A stretch of 7,772 nt of DNA from Candidatus Aminicenantes bacterium RBG_13_64_14 (GCA_001773855.1 MEXZ01000131.1:1-7772); one strand, 5' to 3'; counted from the stretch's first letter, positions 1 through 6,405 are shown. Translations and numbers: made by a program. Notes: a model not told the origin generated them from the sequence alone.

Positions 1-209
1 ACGAGCCGTCCCTCCTCCTCGCCGACGAGCCGACGGGAAACCTCGACTCGCGGACGGGCCGGGAGATCCTCAACCTTTTCCACAAGCTTCACGAACAGGG
101 GAACACGATCATCATTGTCTCCCACGACCGGGAAGTGGCCAACCAGGCCCAGCGCATCATCCATATCCGTGACGGCGAGATCGAGAAAGATGAACGGAAA
201 GGAGCCTAG
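1..209 (+). CDS. ABC transporter ATP-binding protein, LolD/MacB-like (3' end only)
   Basis: This is the C-terminal 68 residues of an ABC ATPase whose start lies left of the window; the reading frame begins at base 3 and ends in TAG at 207-209. The visible part has the Walker B stretch LLLADEP followed by the D-loop TGNLD, then the switch histidine in IIIVSHD, and ends soon after in a charged tail. The combination ADEPTGNLD plus VSHD is typical of the LolD/MacB/FtsE subfamily, which powers lipoprotein release, macrolide or peptide export, or cell-division functions with an FtsX/MacB-type permease. Which of these applies cannot be decided because the permease is not in view. The Yip1-family gene starts 3 nt after the stop and its ribosome binding site lies inside this gene's last codons, so the two are very probably co-transcribed and may act together at the membrane (inference). 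Confidence 0.93.
   Translation, partial: EPSLLLADEPTGNLDSRTGREILNLFHKLHEQGNTIIIVSHDREVANQAQRIIHIRDGEIEKDERKGA
198..204 (+). promoter_or_regulatory. Ribosome binding site for the Yip1-family gene
   Basis: AAAGGAG sits inside the last codons of the ABC ATPase gene, with 8 nt before the ATG at 213. It fixes the start of the Yip1-family gene and implies translation of the two genes from one message. Confidence 0.75.
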
Positions 210-212
210 CCC

Positions 213-920
213 ATGAATCTCTTCAAACGCATCGAAGGCGTCTTCTTCAACCCCCGTCCCGTCTTCGACGGCTTGGCCGCGAAACCGGTCTGGGTCGACG
301 CGCTCATCGTCATTCTCCTCGCACTCATCGTCTTCAACCTCGTCGTCGTCCCCTACATGCAGAAAGACCAGCTCGAGCTCGCGAAGGACAACTCCGCGCT
401 CAAGAAACGCCTAGGCGAAGAGAATTATAACAAAAGGATCCAAGCCCTTATAAACCCACCCACATTTGGTTTGTATGTCCAGACTATGGTGATTACCGTC
501 TTAATCTATATCCCAGCCTTGCTCCTCCAGGGCTTGATCCTGCTAATTCTAGGCAAGTTCATTTCTACTCAGGGAACCTATGTCACGGTTCTCTCCGCGC
601 TTTTGCACGCTAACCTGGTGGACAAACTGTTCGGCAACGCCGTCCGGATGGTCCTGGCCCTGACCCGGAAATCCGTAATGCAGACATCGACCAGCCTGGC
701 CATGCTCTTCCCGAAGCTGGAGGTCAACTCGACGCCATTCATCATACTTAGACAAGTTGACTTCTTCCAGCTCTGGCTATTCGGCATCCTGGCTTTCGGG
801 CTGGCCGCGGTTTTCAAGATCGAGCTCAAGAAAGCCCTCTTCCTGTCCTACGGCGTCTGGTTCCTCAAGGCCCTCGTCAACATCGGCTTTGGGATGCTTG
901 GCGCGAGCTTTTACCGGTAA
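213..920 (+). CDS. Yip1-family polytopic membrane protein
   Basis: A 235-residue integral membrane protein. It has a short amphipathic N-terminus with the FFNPRPVFDGL pattern common at the start of bacterial Yip1-domain proteins. Hydrophobic segments lie near residues 28-48, 89-113, about 122-150, 184-202 and 207-231, and a charged loop at 51-80 looks extramembrane. Bacterial Yip1 proteins have no settled biochemical role. They often sit beside ABC exporter genes, as here, so an accessory role for the upstream ATPase/permease is an inference. The ATG at 213 is supported by AAAGGAG at 198-204, 8 nt upstream. The stretch 421-600 (residues about 70-129) is markedly AT-richer and uses codons such as TTA, ATA, CTA and AAT that are rare in the neighbouring genes; the reading frame stays intact. 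Assignment to Yip1 is from overall pattern, not from a catalytic motif. Confidence 0.8.
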   Translation: MNLFKRIEGVFFNPRPVFDGLAAKPVWVDALIVILLALIVFNLVVVPYMQKDQLELAKDNSALKKRLGEENYNKRIQALINPPTFGLYVQTMVITVLIYIPALLLQGLILLILGKFISTQGTYVTVLSALLHANLVDKLFGNAVRMVLALTRKSVMQTSTSLAMLFPKLEVNSTPFIILRQVDFFQLWLFGILAFGLAAVFKIELKKALFLSYGVWFLKALVNIGFGMLGASFYR

Positions 921-954
921 GGGATCGCGGCGGAAAATCCCGGCCGGCCTCCGA

Positions 955-983
955 TTGACTTCGGGCCTTCCCGTCTATACATT
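955..983 (+). promoter_or_regulatory. Putative sigma70-type promoter for the DUF4388 gene and operon
   Basis: In the 69-nt gap before the DUF4388 gene, TTGACT (955-960, five of six matches to TTGACA) is followed after 17 nt by TACATT (978-983). An overlapping alternative -10 is TATACA at 976-981 with a 15-nt spacer. This AT-rich patch stands out from GC-rich surroundings. Either -10 would put the transcription start at about 988-990, on top of the ATG at 990, so the mRNA would have little or no leader. This would be the main promoter of the miaA-hflX-containing operon. The vegetative sigma consensus is assumed to apply in this organism. Confidence 0.5.
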
Positions 984-989
984 AAGGAC

Positions 990-2096
990 ATGGACGACTG
1001 GCTCGCTTCCGAGGAATTTTCCCGTGCCCCCATCGGCCGCGTTCTGGCCGAGATCTGGCGGCAGGGGCAGAGCGGGTCGCTCTACGTCAAAGCCGACGGC
1101 GTCCCGAAATGCCTGTCGTTCGAACGCGGCGCCCTCATCCTGGATTCGGCTTCCTTCGAGGAAAAGGATTTCCTGCGCTTCCTCCTGACCACGGGAGAGG
1201 CGGACCTCATCGCCCTGACCCGGGTCGAAGAACACGCCCAGAAAAACGAAGTGCCGGCCCTCCGGGCCCTCGTTGAAACCTCTCTCTTCGAGCCTGAGCG
1301 CCTCTGGACCCTCCTTGAGTCCTACGCCCGGGAAGAGGCCTTGGCGCTTTTCGGCGCCCACGGCCACGAGCGCGAGTTCCACGTCCGGGCCGGTCCGCCG
1401 GGCCGGGTCCTGGTCGGGGCGATCGACATCCCCAGCCTCCTGCTCGATGGCGTCCGGCGGATGAAGGACGACGCCGTCCTGGACGGGTCCCTTCCCGCCG
1501 AAGGGGACATGGTCCGGAGGCTCCCGTCCTTTTCGCCGGACGCCTTCCGGCTCTCCCTCACCGAGAGATACGTCCTCGGCCTCCTCGACGCGGCCAAGAC
1601 CCTGGCCGAACTCTGCGACGCGAGCGACGTCGGCGAAGCCGAGACCCGGAGGACCCTCTTCGCCCTTCTCTGCCTGGGCTTGGCCGGGACGGCGAGCCCG
1701 AAGCCGAAGACGGGGAAATTGTCCCCCGACATGTCCCTGGCCGGCATGGACCGGCTCTTGGGCGTGTTCAACGCCAAGTGCTCGTTCGTTTTCAGATACA
1801 TTTCGAAAGAGATCGGGCCGGTGGCCTTCTCCATCGTCGAGAAAGCCCTGGAGGAGGTCCGGAGCCGTCTCGACCCGGCCTTCCAGGGCGCGGAGCTCAA
1901 GCCGGACGGGCGGCTCGAGATCAAGTCCCTGCTCAAAGTGAACGCCAACATCGTCGGGGACGGATGCCGCCGGAGCTTCCTCAGGAGCATGGACGAGGTC
2001 CTCGTCGCCGAAGTCCTGGCCGTCAAGCGGACTCTCGGCCCGGCCCACGAATCCGCGCTTGTCAGGGGACTGGACAAGGTCGGAGAGGCCCCTTGA
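990..2096 (+). CDS. DUF4388 (PATAN-like) domain protein
   Basis: A 368-residue soluble protein with no signal peptide. Residues about 8-100 match the pattern of the DUF4388/PATAN domain: an early F/L-x-x-x-x-IGRVLAEIWRQGQSGSLYV segment, then a short strand leading to LSFERGALILDSAS, then helices with a TGEADL turn. Such domains occur in bacterial signalling proteins, often joined to receiver or winged-helix modules. Residues about 187-232 (from LSLTERYVLGLLD to LLCLGLAG) look like the small winged-helix-type linker found after DUF4388 in other proteins. Residues 245-360 are helical, and I do not recognise them. No receiver, kinase or GGDEF motif is present. The ATG at 990 has AAGGA only 1 nt upstream, too close for a normal ribosome binding site; the frame is open back to the Yip1 stop at 918-920 but holds no other start codon. 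It is the first gene of the downstream run and ends in TGA overlapping the TTG of the small ORF at 2093. Confidence 0.75.
   Translation: MDDWLASEEFSRAPIGRVLAEIWRQGQSGSLYVKADGVPKCLSFERGALILDSASFEEKDFLRFLLTTGEADLIALTRVEEHAQKNEVPALRALVETSLFEPERLWTLLESYAREEALALFGAHGHEREFHVRAGPPGRVLVGAIDIPSLLLDGVRRMKDDAVLDGSLPAEGDMVRRLPSFSPDAFRLSLTERYVLGLLDAAKTLAELCDASDVGEAETRRTLFALLCLGLAGTASPKPKTGKLSPDMSLAGMDRLLGVFNAKCSFVFRYISKEIGPVAFSIVEKALEEVRSRLDPAFQGAELKPDGRLEIKSLLKVNANIVGDGCRRSFLRSMDEVLVAEVLAVKRTLGPAHESALVRGLDKVGEAP
2082..2088 (+). promoter_or_regulatory. Ribosome binding site for the 26-codon ORF
   Basis: GGAGAGG lies in the last codons of the DUF4388 gene. Its GGAG core (2082-2085) is 7 nt before a TTG at 2093, which itself overlaps the TGA stop (2094-2096). 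No other start codon lies at a suitable distance, so this site is the main evidence that the small ORF is translated. Confidence 0.5.
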
Positions 2097-2173
2097 AGCG
2101 GCGCCAGCTCTTCGCCCTCCTGCTTTTCGCCTCGGTCCTCGCGATCTGGATACTGATCGAAATTGGAACCTGA
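2093..2173 (+). CDS. Hypothetical 26-aa single-pass membrane microprotein
   Basis: A small ORF starting with TTG. It encodes a positively charged N-terminus (MKRRQ) followed by a hydrophobic run of about 18-20 residues (LFALLLFASVLAIWILI) and a short tail ending EIGT. By the positive-inside rule it would be a single membrane helix with its N-terminus in the cytoplasm. There is no lipobox cysteine and no clear cleavage site. Its TTG overlaps the stop of the DUF4388 gene (TTGA) and its 3' end overlaps the TTG start of miaA by 11 nt, so it fills exactly the gap between the two genes and would couple their translation. Third codon positions are mostly G or C, as in the flanking genes. I do not recognise a family. 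It may be a real small protein, or a leader whose main job is to deliver ribosomes to miaA. Confidence 0.45.
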   Translation: MKRRQLFALLLFASVLAIWILIEIGT

Positions 2174-3086
2174 CACCAGCGATATCGTCATCGTCCTCGG
2201 CCCGACCGCCGTCGGCAAGAGCCGGGTGGCCGTCGACTTGGCCCTGCGTTTCGGGGGCGAGGTCATCAGCGGCGATTCCATCCAGGTCTACCGCGGCTTC
2301 GACATCGGGACCGACAAGCCGCCGGCCGCGTCCCGGCGCGGCGTCCGCCATCACCTGATCGACATCGTCGGGCCGGAGGTTCAGTTCACGGCCGCCGATT
2401 TCGTCCGGGAAGCGCTCACGGCCGCCGGCGAGATCGCCTCCCGGGGACATCTCCCGTTGATCGCCGGAGGCACGGGCCTCTACATCAAGGCCCTCGTGGA
2501 CGGCCTTTTTCCCGGCCCCGGCTGTGTCCCGGCCGTCCGGGCCTCGCTCGAGGCCACGGCGCGGGAGGAAGGGCTCGATTCCCTTTTCCGGCGCCTCCAG
2601 GCGGTCGACCCGGAATACGCCCGGAAGGTCCGGAGCCGCGACCGCGTCCGGATCATCCGCGCTCTCGAGGTCCACGCCGCGACCGGACTGCCTATCTCCG
2701 AGCACTTCCGCAGAACCGAATCGCCGGTCAAGGGCCGGAACATCCTGCGCATCGGCCTCAGGCTCGAACGGAACGCGCTCTACCGGCGCATCGACGACCG
2801 CGTCGAACAGATGTTCGAGCGGGGGCTCGTCGGGGAGGTCCGGGGCCTCCTCGAACGGGGTGTCGCCGAGGACGCGCCGCCTTTCCGCGCCCTCGGCTAC
2901 AGCCATGTCTTGAGGCTCCTCCGGGGCGAGATCGGCCGCGAGGAGGCCGTGGCTTCGACCAAGACCGACACGCGCCATTATGCCAAGCGGCAGACGACCT
3001 GGTTCCGGAAGATGGACGATGTAGCCTGGTTTTCGCCCGACGACGGCCCCGCCCTTGAGGAATACGTCCAAAACCATTTACAATAG
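2163..3086 (+). CDS. miaA: tRNA dimethylallyltransferase MiaA
   Basis: MiaA transfers the dimethylallyl group from DMAPP to N6 of A37 in tRNAs that read codons beginning with U, improving decoding. The 307-residue protein has the P-loop GPTAVGKS (13-20), the substrate-binding stretch ISGDSIQVYRGFDIGTDKP (35-53), GGTGLYIKAL (102-111), RDRVRIIRALEV (159-170) and the C-terminal TRHYAKRQTTWFRK (270-283), all hallmarks in the family order and at normal length. GYSHVL (245-250) replaces the more usual GYxE-type motif. The start is the TTG at 2163: an in-frame TGA at 2154-2156 blocks anything earlier, and no ATG or GTG precedes the conserved P-loop. There is no good ribosome binding site, which fits translational coupling to the small ORF that ends 11 nt inside the gene. 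hflX follows 14 nt after the stop. Confidence 0.97.
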   Translation: MEPDTSDIVIVLGPTAVGKSRVAVDLALRFGGEVISGDSIQVYRGFDIGTDKPPAASRRGVRHHLIDIVGPEVQFTAADFVREALTAAGEIASRGHLPLIAGGTGLYIKALVDGLFPGPGCVPAVRASLEATAREEGLDSLFRRLQAVDPEYARKVRSRDRVRIIRALEVHAATGLPISEHFRRTESPVKGRNILRIGLRLERNALYRRIDDRVEQMFERGLVGEVRGLLERGVAEDAPPFRALGYSHVLRLLRGEIGREEAVASTKTDTRHYAKRQTTWFRKMDDVAWFSPDDGPALEEYVQNHLQ

Positions 3087-3100
3087 GACTCCTAAAGCCC

Positions 3101-4369
3101 ATGGAACGCGCTATCCTCATCAACGTGGCCACGACCAAGAAGGAAAAGGACGAGGCCGAAGAGTCCCTGATGGAAATGGTCGGCCTGGCCGGCGCGGCCG
3201 GCGCCGAGGTCGTGGGGAAGGTCTTCCAGGTCCGGCCCCGGCTCGACCCCCGCTGGTTCGTCGGCGAGGGCAAGGTCGAGGAGATCGCCCGGCTGGCCGG
3301 GGAATCGGCGGCCGACCTGGTCATCTTCGACCACAACCTCAACACCACCCAACAGCGGAACCTCGAGGACGAGATCCGGATCAAGGTCGTCGACAGGGCC
3401 CAGCTTATTCTCGACATCTTCGCCCAGCGGGCCCGGACGAACGAAGGGAAGCTCCAGGTGGAGCTGGCCCAGTTGAAATATCGACTGCCGCGCCTCCGGG
3501 GCAAGGGCCCCGAACTGACCCAGCAGGGCGCCGGCATCGGGACCCGCGGCCCGGGCGAGAAGAAGCTCGAGGTGGACCGCCGCCGCATCACCGACCGGAT
3601 CACGAGGATCAAAAAGGATATCGACGGCCTCCAGAAAAGGCGCTCGAGCCAGCGCCAGAGCCGGAGGGAAAGCCCCGTCCCCACGGTCTCGCTCGTCGGC
3701 TACACGAGCGCCGGGAAATCGACGCTGTTCAACCTCCTCACCGAGGAGCGACGATACACGTCGCCGAGCCTCTTCTCCACCCTGGACCCCCTCCTCCGGC
3801 GCGTTTCCTTTTCCGACGGCGCGTTTTTTTTCCTCACCGACACCGTCGGCTTCATCAAAAAGCTCCCCGTCGAGCTGGTCACATCCTTCCGGGCGACGCT
3901 CGAGGAGGTCGGCGAAGCGGACTGCATCTGCCACGTCGTCGACATCGCCTCGCCCGCCTCGGAACATCAGCTCGGCGCGGTCGAGGGCATCCTGGCCGAC
4001 CTCGGCATCGCCGGTGTCCCGGTCGTCAAGGTCTTCAACAAGATCGACCTTCTGCCCGAAGACGAGCGGGCCCTTCTCTTGAAGCGGAACGGCGACCCGC
4101 AGGCCCAAACGATCGCCCTCTCGGCGAAAACGGGGGAAGGCGTCCCGGATTTCCTCCGCCGGCTCCGGGAGGTCCTCTTCGGCGGCCACAAGCTCTACTA
4201 CATCCGGGTCCCCAAGGAGACCCGAGAGATCACGGATTCCCTGACCCGCCGCGCGTTCGTCCTGAAGAAACGGGAGAGCGAGCGCTTCCTCGAATTCAAG
4301 GTCATGGCCGACCCGGCGGGGATCGTCAATTTCCTGCCCTATATCGAGCAAGGAGAAGAGCCATGGTGA
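3101..4369 (+). CDS. hflX: Ribosome-associated GTPase HflX
   Basis: HflX is a GTPase that binds the 50S subunit and splits stalled or heat-stressed 70S ribosomes. The 422-residue protein has the full family architecture. The N-terminal HflX domain spans about 1-190, with LDPRWFVGEGKVEE (48-61), HNLNTTQQRNLE (78-89) and the GPGEKKLEVDRRRI signature (150-163), followed by a basic helical linker. The G domain has P-loop GYTSAGKS (200-207), switch I FSTLDP (225-230), DTVGF (247-251), NKID (313-316) and SAKTGEG (341-347). A C-terminal domain ends near 418. The P-loop has Ser where most HflX have Asn (GYTNAGKS). Eight consecutive T at 3834-3841 encode the FFF just before DTVG. The ATG at 3101 has only weak upstream complementarity (AGGA at 3085-3088). 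It follows miaA with no hfq in between, and its last 7 nt overlap the start of the TPR gene. Confidence 0.97.
   Translation: MERAILINVATTKKEKDEAEESLMEMVGLAGAAGAEVVGKVFQVRPRLDPRWFVGEGKVEEIARLAGESAADLVIFDHNLNTTQQRNLEDEIRIKVVDRAQLILDIFAQRARTNEGKLQVELAQLKYRLPRLRGKGPELTQQGAGIGTRGPGEKKLEVDRRRITDRITRIKKDIDGLQKRRSSQRQSRRESPVPTVSLVGYTSAGKSTLFNLLTEERRYTSPSLFSTLDPLLRRVSFSDGAFFFLTDTVGFIKKLPVELVTSFRATLEEVGEADCICHVVDIASPASEHQLGAVEGILADLGIAGVPVVKVFNKIDLLPEDERALLLKRNGDPQAQTIALSAKTGEGVPDFLRRLREVLFGGHKLYYIRVPKETREITDSLTRRAFVLKKRESERFLEFKVMADPAGIVNFLPYIEQGEEPW
4351..4355 (+). promoter_or_regulatory. Ribosome binding site for the TPR/SLH lipoprotein gene
   Basis: AGGAG inside the 3' end of hflX, 7 nt before the ATG at 4363. 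It decides the start of the TPR gene: the reading frame is open far upstream through hflX in another frame, but only this ATG has a ribosome binding site and is followed by a signal sequence. Confidence 0.8.
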
Positions 4370-5685
4370 GAAAACTCGCCGCGATCGGCATCGCCCTCTT
4401 CGGGGCCTGGTCCTGTGCCACCCTCCCGACAAGTCCGCCCGCTTTCTTCGTCGGGGATATCCCTGCGGACGTCTCAACGCGCCTGCGCCTGGACGACCGG
4501 ATCGCCGTCAAGGAGGCCTGGGACGCGCTCAAGGCCGGCCGGGCCGAACGGGCGAGAAAGATCGTCTCGAAGCTGGAGGCGGCGAGCCCGGCCTACGCCG
4601 TGGGGCTGGCTTACACCGACCTCCTCCTCGGCGACCTCGCGGCCGCGGAGGAGGGGTTCAAGACCTCCCTCCGGAGCTTCCCGGACATGACCCCGGCCCG
4701 GATCGGCCTGGCCCAGATCTACGAGTCGCGGCGGGAGAGTGAGAAGGTCCTCGGCGAGTACCGGGAGATCCTCAAGAGAGACCCTGACGACCGCTGGGCC
4801 AAGCCGCGATTCGAAGCCCTCCGCGACGACCTCGTCAAGGCGGCCATGGCCGACGCCCGCATAGCCCTGGCCACGGGCGACCGGGAGGCCGCCAAGAGGG
4901 AATTCTTGAAGGTCCTTTTCTACGCCCCCGAGACCGCCGAGGCCCATCTCGACCTGGCCCGGATCTACCGGCAGGAGAAAAATGCCGCAAGCGCGCTCCT
5001 CCACTTCAAGGCCGCCATGGAAGGCCGGACGGCGGACAAGGCCCTCCTCGGGGAATATGCCGAATACCTGGCCGATTCAGGAGAACTCGGGCAGAGTCTG
5101 GACGTCTTCGAAAAGCTGGCCGCGCTCGAGCCCCGGGACGCGGCCGTCGGCAAACGCATCGAGGAGCTCAAGGCCAAGCTGGGAATTTATGAGCTGCCCA
5201 GCCAGTACTCCGAGATCCCCGCCCTGGAGGCCGTGGCCCGGCAGGACCTGGCCGCCCTGATCGGCGTCAAATTCGGCGATCTCCTCGACTCCCCCGGCAA
5301 GCGGACGGAGATCCTCGTCGACATCTCGATGTCCTGGGCCCAGCGGTACATCATCAAGGTTGCCTCCCTCGACATCATGAGCGTCTTCGACAACCACACA
5401 TTCCAGCCGCGGCGGATCATCAACCGGGCCGAGTTGGCCGACACGGCGGTCCGGCTCATCGGGGTCCTCCAGTCCAGGGGAGCCAAGTTCGTTCCCCTCG
5501 TCGAGACCAGGCGGATCCAGGTCGCCGACGTCTCCGCGGACAACTTTTACCACCAAGCCATCATCCGGGCGCTCTCCTTCCAGGTCATGGCCCTCACGCC
5601 CGAACGGATGTTCGAGCCCGAGAGGACCATTCCAGGGAACGAGGCGATCCGGGTCATGGACCTCATCCTCAGACTGGCCCGGTAG
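4363..5685 (+). CDS. TPR-repeat lipoprotein with two C-terminal SLH-like repeats
   Basis: A 440-residue exported protein. Residues 1-17 are a short signal sequence (basic MVRK, then a hydrophobic stretch) ending at Cys18 in the context GAWSC. This is a loose lipobox, with Ala rather than Leu at -3 and Trp at -2, so lipidation is likely but not certain. Residues about 45-265 are helical TPR-type repeats, with recognisable units near 79-108, 112-141, 193-221 and 226-258 that share the A/L/Y spacing and DP-type turns. Residues about 287-370 resemble an S-layer homology repeat: ARQDLAALI, then WAQRYIIKVASLDIMSVFDNHTFQP and INRAELADTAVRL. Residues about 386-440 resemble a second (FYHQAIIRALSFQVMALTPERMFEP, then NEAIRVMDLIL). 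SLH repeats typically bind cell-wall polymers. The gene overlaps hflX by 7 nt, so it is translationally coupled. Role inferred: an envelope scaffold or anchoring lipoprotein; substrate unknown. Confidence 0.8.
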   Translation: MVRKLAAIGIALFGAWSCATLPTSPPAFFVGDIPADVSTRLRLDDRIAVKEAWDALKAGRAERARKIVSKLEAASPAYAVGLAYTDLLLGDLAAAEEGFKTSLRSFPDMTPARIGLAQIYESRRESEKVLGEYREILKRDPDDRWAKPRFEALRDDLVKAAMADARIALATGDREAAKREFLKVLFYAPETAEAHLDLARIYRQEKNAASALLHFKAAMEGRTADKALLGEYAEYLADSGELGQSLDVFEKLAALEPRDAAVGKRIEELKAKLGIYELPSQYSEIPALEAVARQDLAALIGVKFGDLLDSPGKRTEILVDISMSWAQRYIIKVASLDIMSVFDNHTFQPRRIINRAELADTAVRLIGVLQSRGAKFVPLVETRRIQVADVSADNFYHQAIIRALSFQVMALTPERMFEPERTIPGNEAIRVMDLILRLAR

Positions 5686-5693
5686 GGACGGGC

Positions 5694-5700
5694 AGGAAAG
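5694..5700 (+). promoter_or_regulatory. Ribosome binding site for the phosphatidyltransferase gene
   Basis: AGGAAAG in the 21-nt gap after the TPR gene, 6 nt before the ATG at 5707. The next in-frame ATG falls after the conserved N-terminal helix, so this supports 5707 as the start. Confidence 0.65.
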
Positions 5701-5706
5701 CGTGTC

Positions 5707-6327
5707 ATGAACGAAACCGTCAAGGGCACCGAAGGAACGGCGGGCGGGGCGCGCCGGTCCGAGGCACTCACCCTGCCCAATCTGCTCTCCCTCTCCAGGA
5801 TCTTGCTGACGCCGGTCTTCGTCTGGATGATGGTCCAGAAAAGGCCCTGGGCGGCGTTCATCGTTTTCCTGGTCGCCGGGGCGACGGACGCGCTCGACGG
5901 TTTTGCCGCCCGCATGCTCCACCTCAGATCGACCCTCGGCCTCTGGCTCGACCCCGTCGGCGACAAGGTCCTTCTCACCTCGGCCTTCGTCGTCCTCACC
6001 CTCCCGGCGCTCAGCCAGCCCAATACCCTGCCCTTGTGGTTGACGGGGATCTGCATCGGCCGGGACGTCGCCATCGCCCTGACCGCGCTCATCCTCATCG
6101 CCCTGTGGGGAAAACAGACGTTCAAGCCGGTGCTCGCCGGCAAGGCCAGCACGGTCTGCCAGGTCCTCGTCCTTTACTTCGTCCTTTACTCGAACGCCGT
6201 GGGCCGTTCGCCCCAGGCCCTGGCCTGGCTCTACGTCCTGACGGCCCTGCTCACATGTATCTCCTGGATCCAGTATGGTTTCCGGGGGATCGCCCTGCTC
6301 CGCAGCCGCCGTAAGGGTGCGAACTGA
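5707..6327 (+). CDS. pgsA: CDP-alcohol phosphatidyltransferase, PgsA-like (CDP-diacylglycerol--glycerol-3-phosphate 3-phosphatidyltransferase)
   Basis: A 206-residue integral membrane enzyme of the CDP-alcohol phosphatidyltransferase family. The complete family motif D(x2)DG(x2)AR(x8)G(x3)D(x3)D is present: D61, D64, G65, A68, R69, G78, D82 and D86, the last Asp being the presumed catalytic base and the others coordinating metal and CDP. NLLSLSRILLTP (25-36), at the start of the first helix, and KPVLAGKASTVCQ (140-152) resemble the equivalent parts of PgsA, which makes phosphatidylglycerophosphate from CDP-diacylglycerol and glycerol-3-phosphate. A cardiolipin synthase of the same fold (as in actinobacteria) cannot be excluded from sequence alone. 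About six hydrophobic helices are visible. The hydrophilic first 20 residues and the basic tail RSRRKGAN are probably cytoplasmic. It is the last gene of the run; the next gene has its own promoter. Confidence 0.88.
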   Translation: MNETVKGTEGTAGGARRSEALTLPNLLSLSRILLTPVFVWMMVQKRPWAAFIVFLVAGATDALDGFAARMLHLRSTLGLWLDPVGDKVLLTSAFVVLTLPALSQPNTLPLWLTGICIGRDVAIALTALILIALWGKQTFKPVLAGKASTVCQVLVLYFVLYSNAVGRSPQALAWLYVLTALLTCISWIQYGFRGIALLRSRRKGAN

Positions 6328-6350
6328 ATACGCGCCCCGCTTCGTCCGCC

Positions 6351-6379
6351 TTGGTTTTTTTCCGCCGCCATGCTAAAAT
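6351..6379 (+). promoter_or_regulatory. Sigma70-type promoter with extended -10 for the M20 peptidase gene
   Basis: TTGGTT (6351-6356), a 17-nt spacer, and TAAAAT (6374-6379) preceded by TGC (6371-6373), which gives an extended -10. The predicted start is about 6386-6387, leaving a leader of roughly 26 nt before the ATG at 6413. This is the best promoter-like sequence in the window. It implies the peptidase is transcribed separately from the miaA-hflX run. The T-run 6355-6361 overlaps the -35 and spacer. Confidence 0.6.
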
Positions 6380-6400
6380 TCCGCCGATGTGTCCGCCAAG

Positions 6401-6405
6401 AGGAG
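6401..6405 (+). promoter_or_regulatory. Ribosome binding site that decides the M20 peptidase start
   Basis: AGGAG with 7 nt before the ATG at 6413. A GTG at 6389 in the same frame would add eight residues, but it lies almost on the predicted transcription start and has no ribosome binding site of its own, so 6413 is preferred. Confidence 0.75.

Noticed and set aside
921..941. Small inverted repeat GGGAT/ATCCC after the Yip1 stop
   Set aside because: A five-base stem with an 11-nt loop and no following T-tract. Easily chance in GC-rich DNA.
975..3077. A 700-codon open frame on the minus strand covering the DUF4388 gene and miaA
   Set aside because: It lies opposite two well-supported genes and its composition (long Gly/Asp/Glu/Arg/Pro-rich runs) is what GC-rich antisense frames give. 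No recognisable domain or ribosome binding site.
3055..4362. An upstream extension of the TPR gene frame through hflX that would make an 876-residue protein
   Set aside because: The extension is an Arg/Pro/Gly-rich shadow of hflX. The real start at 4363 has a good ribosome binding site and a signal sequence right after it.
3092..4477. A 461-codon minus-strand frame opposite hflX
   Set aside because: Shadow of a fully conserved GTPase gene. No family features; composition is typical of antisense frames in GC-rich DNA.
6315..6361. Possible terminator after pgsA: stem GGGTGCG/CGCGCCC (6315-6321 with 6331-6337) and a T7 run at 6355-6361
   Set aside because: The T-run is 17 nt past the stem and overlaps the predicted -35 and spacer of the next promoter. 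The stem also includes pgsA codons and one G-U pair, so it is not a canonical intrinsic terminator.
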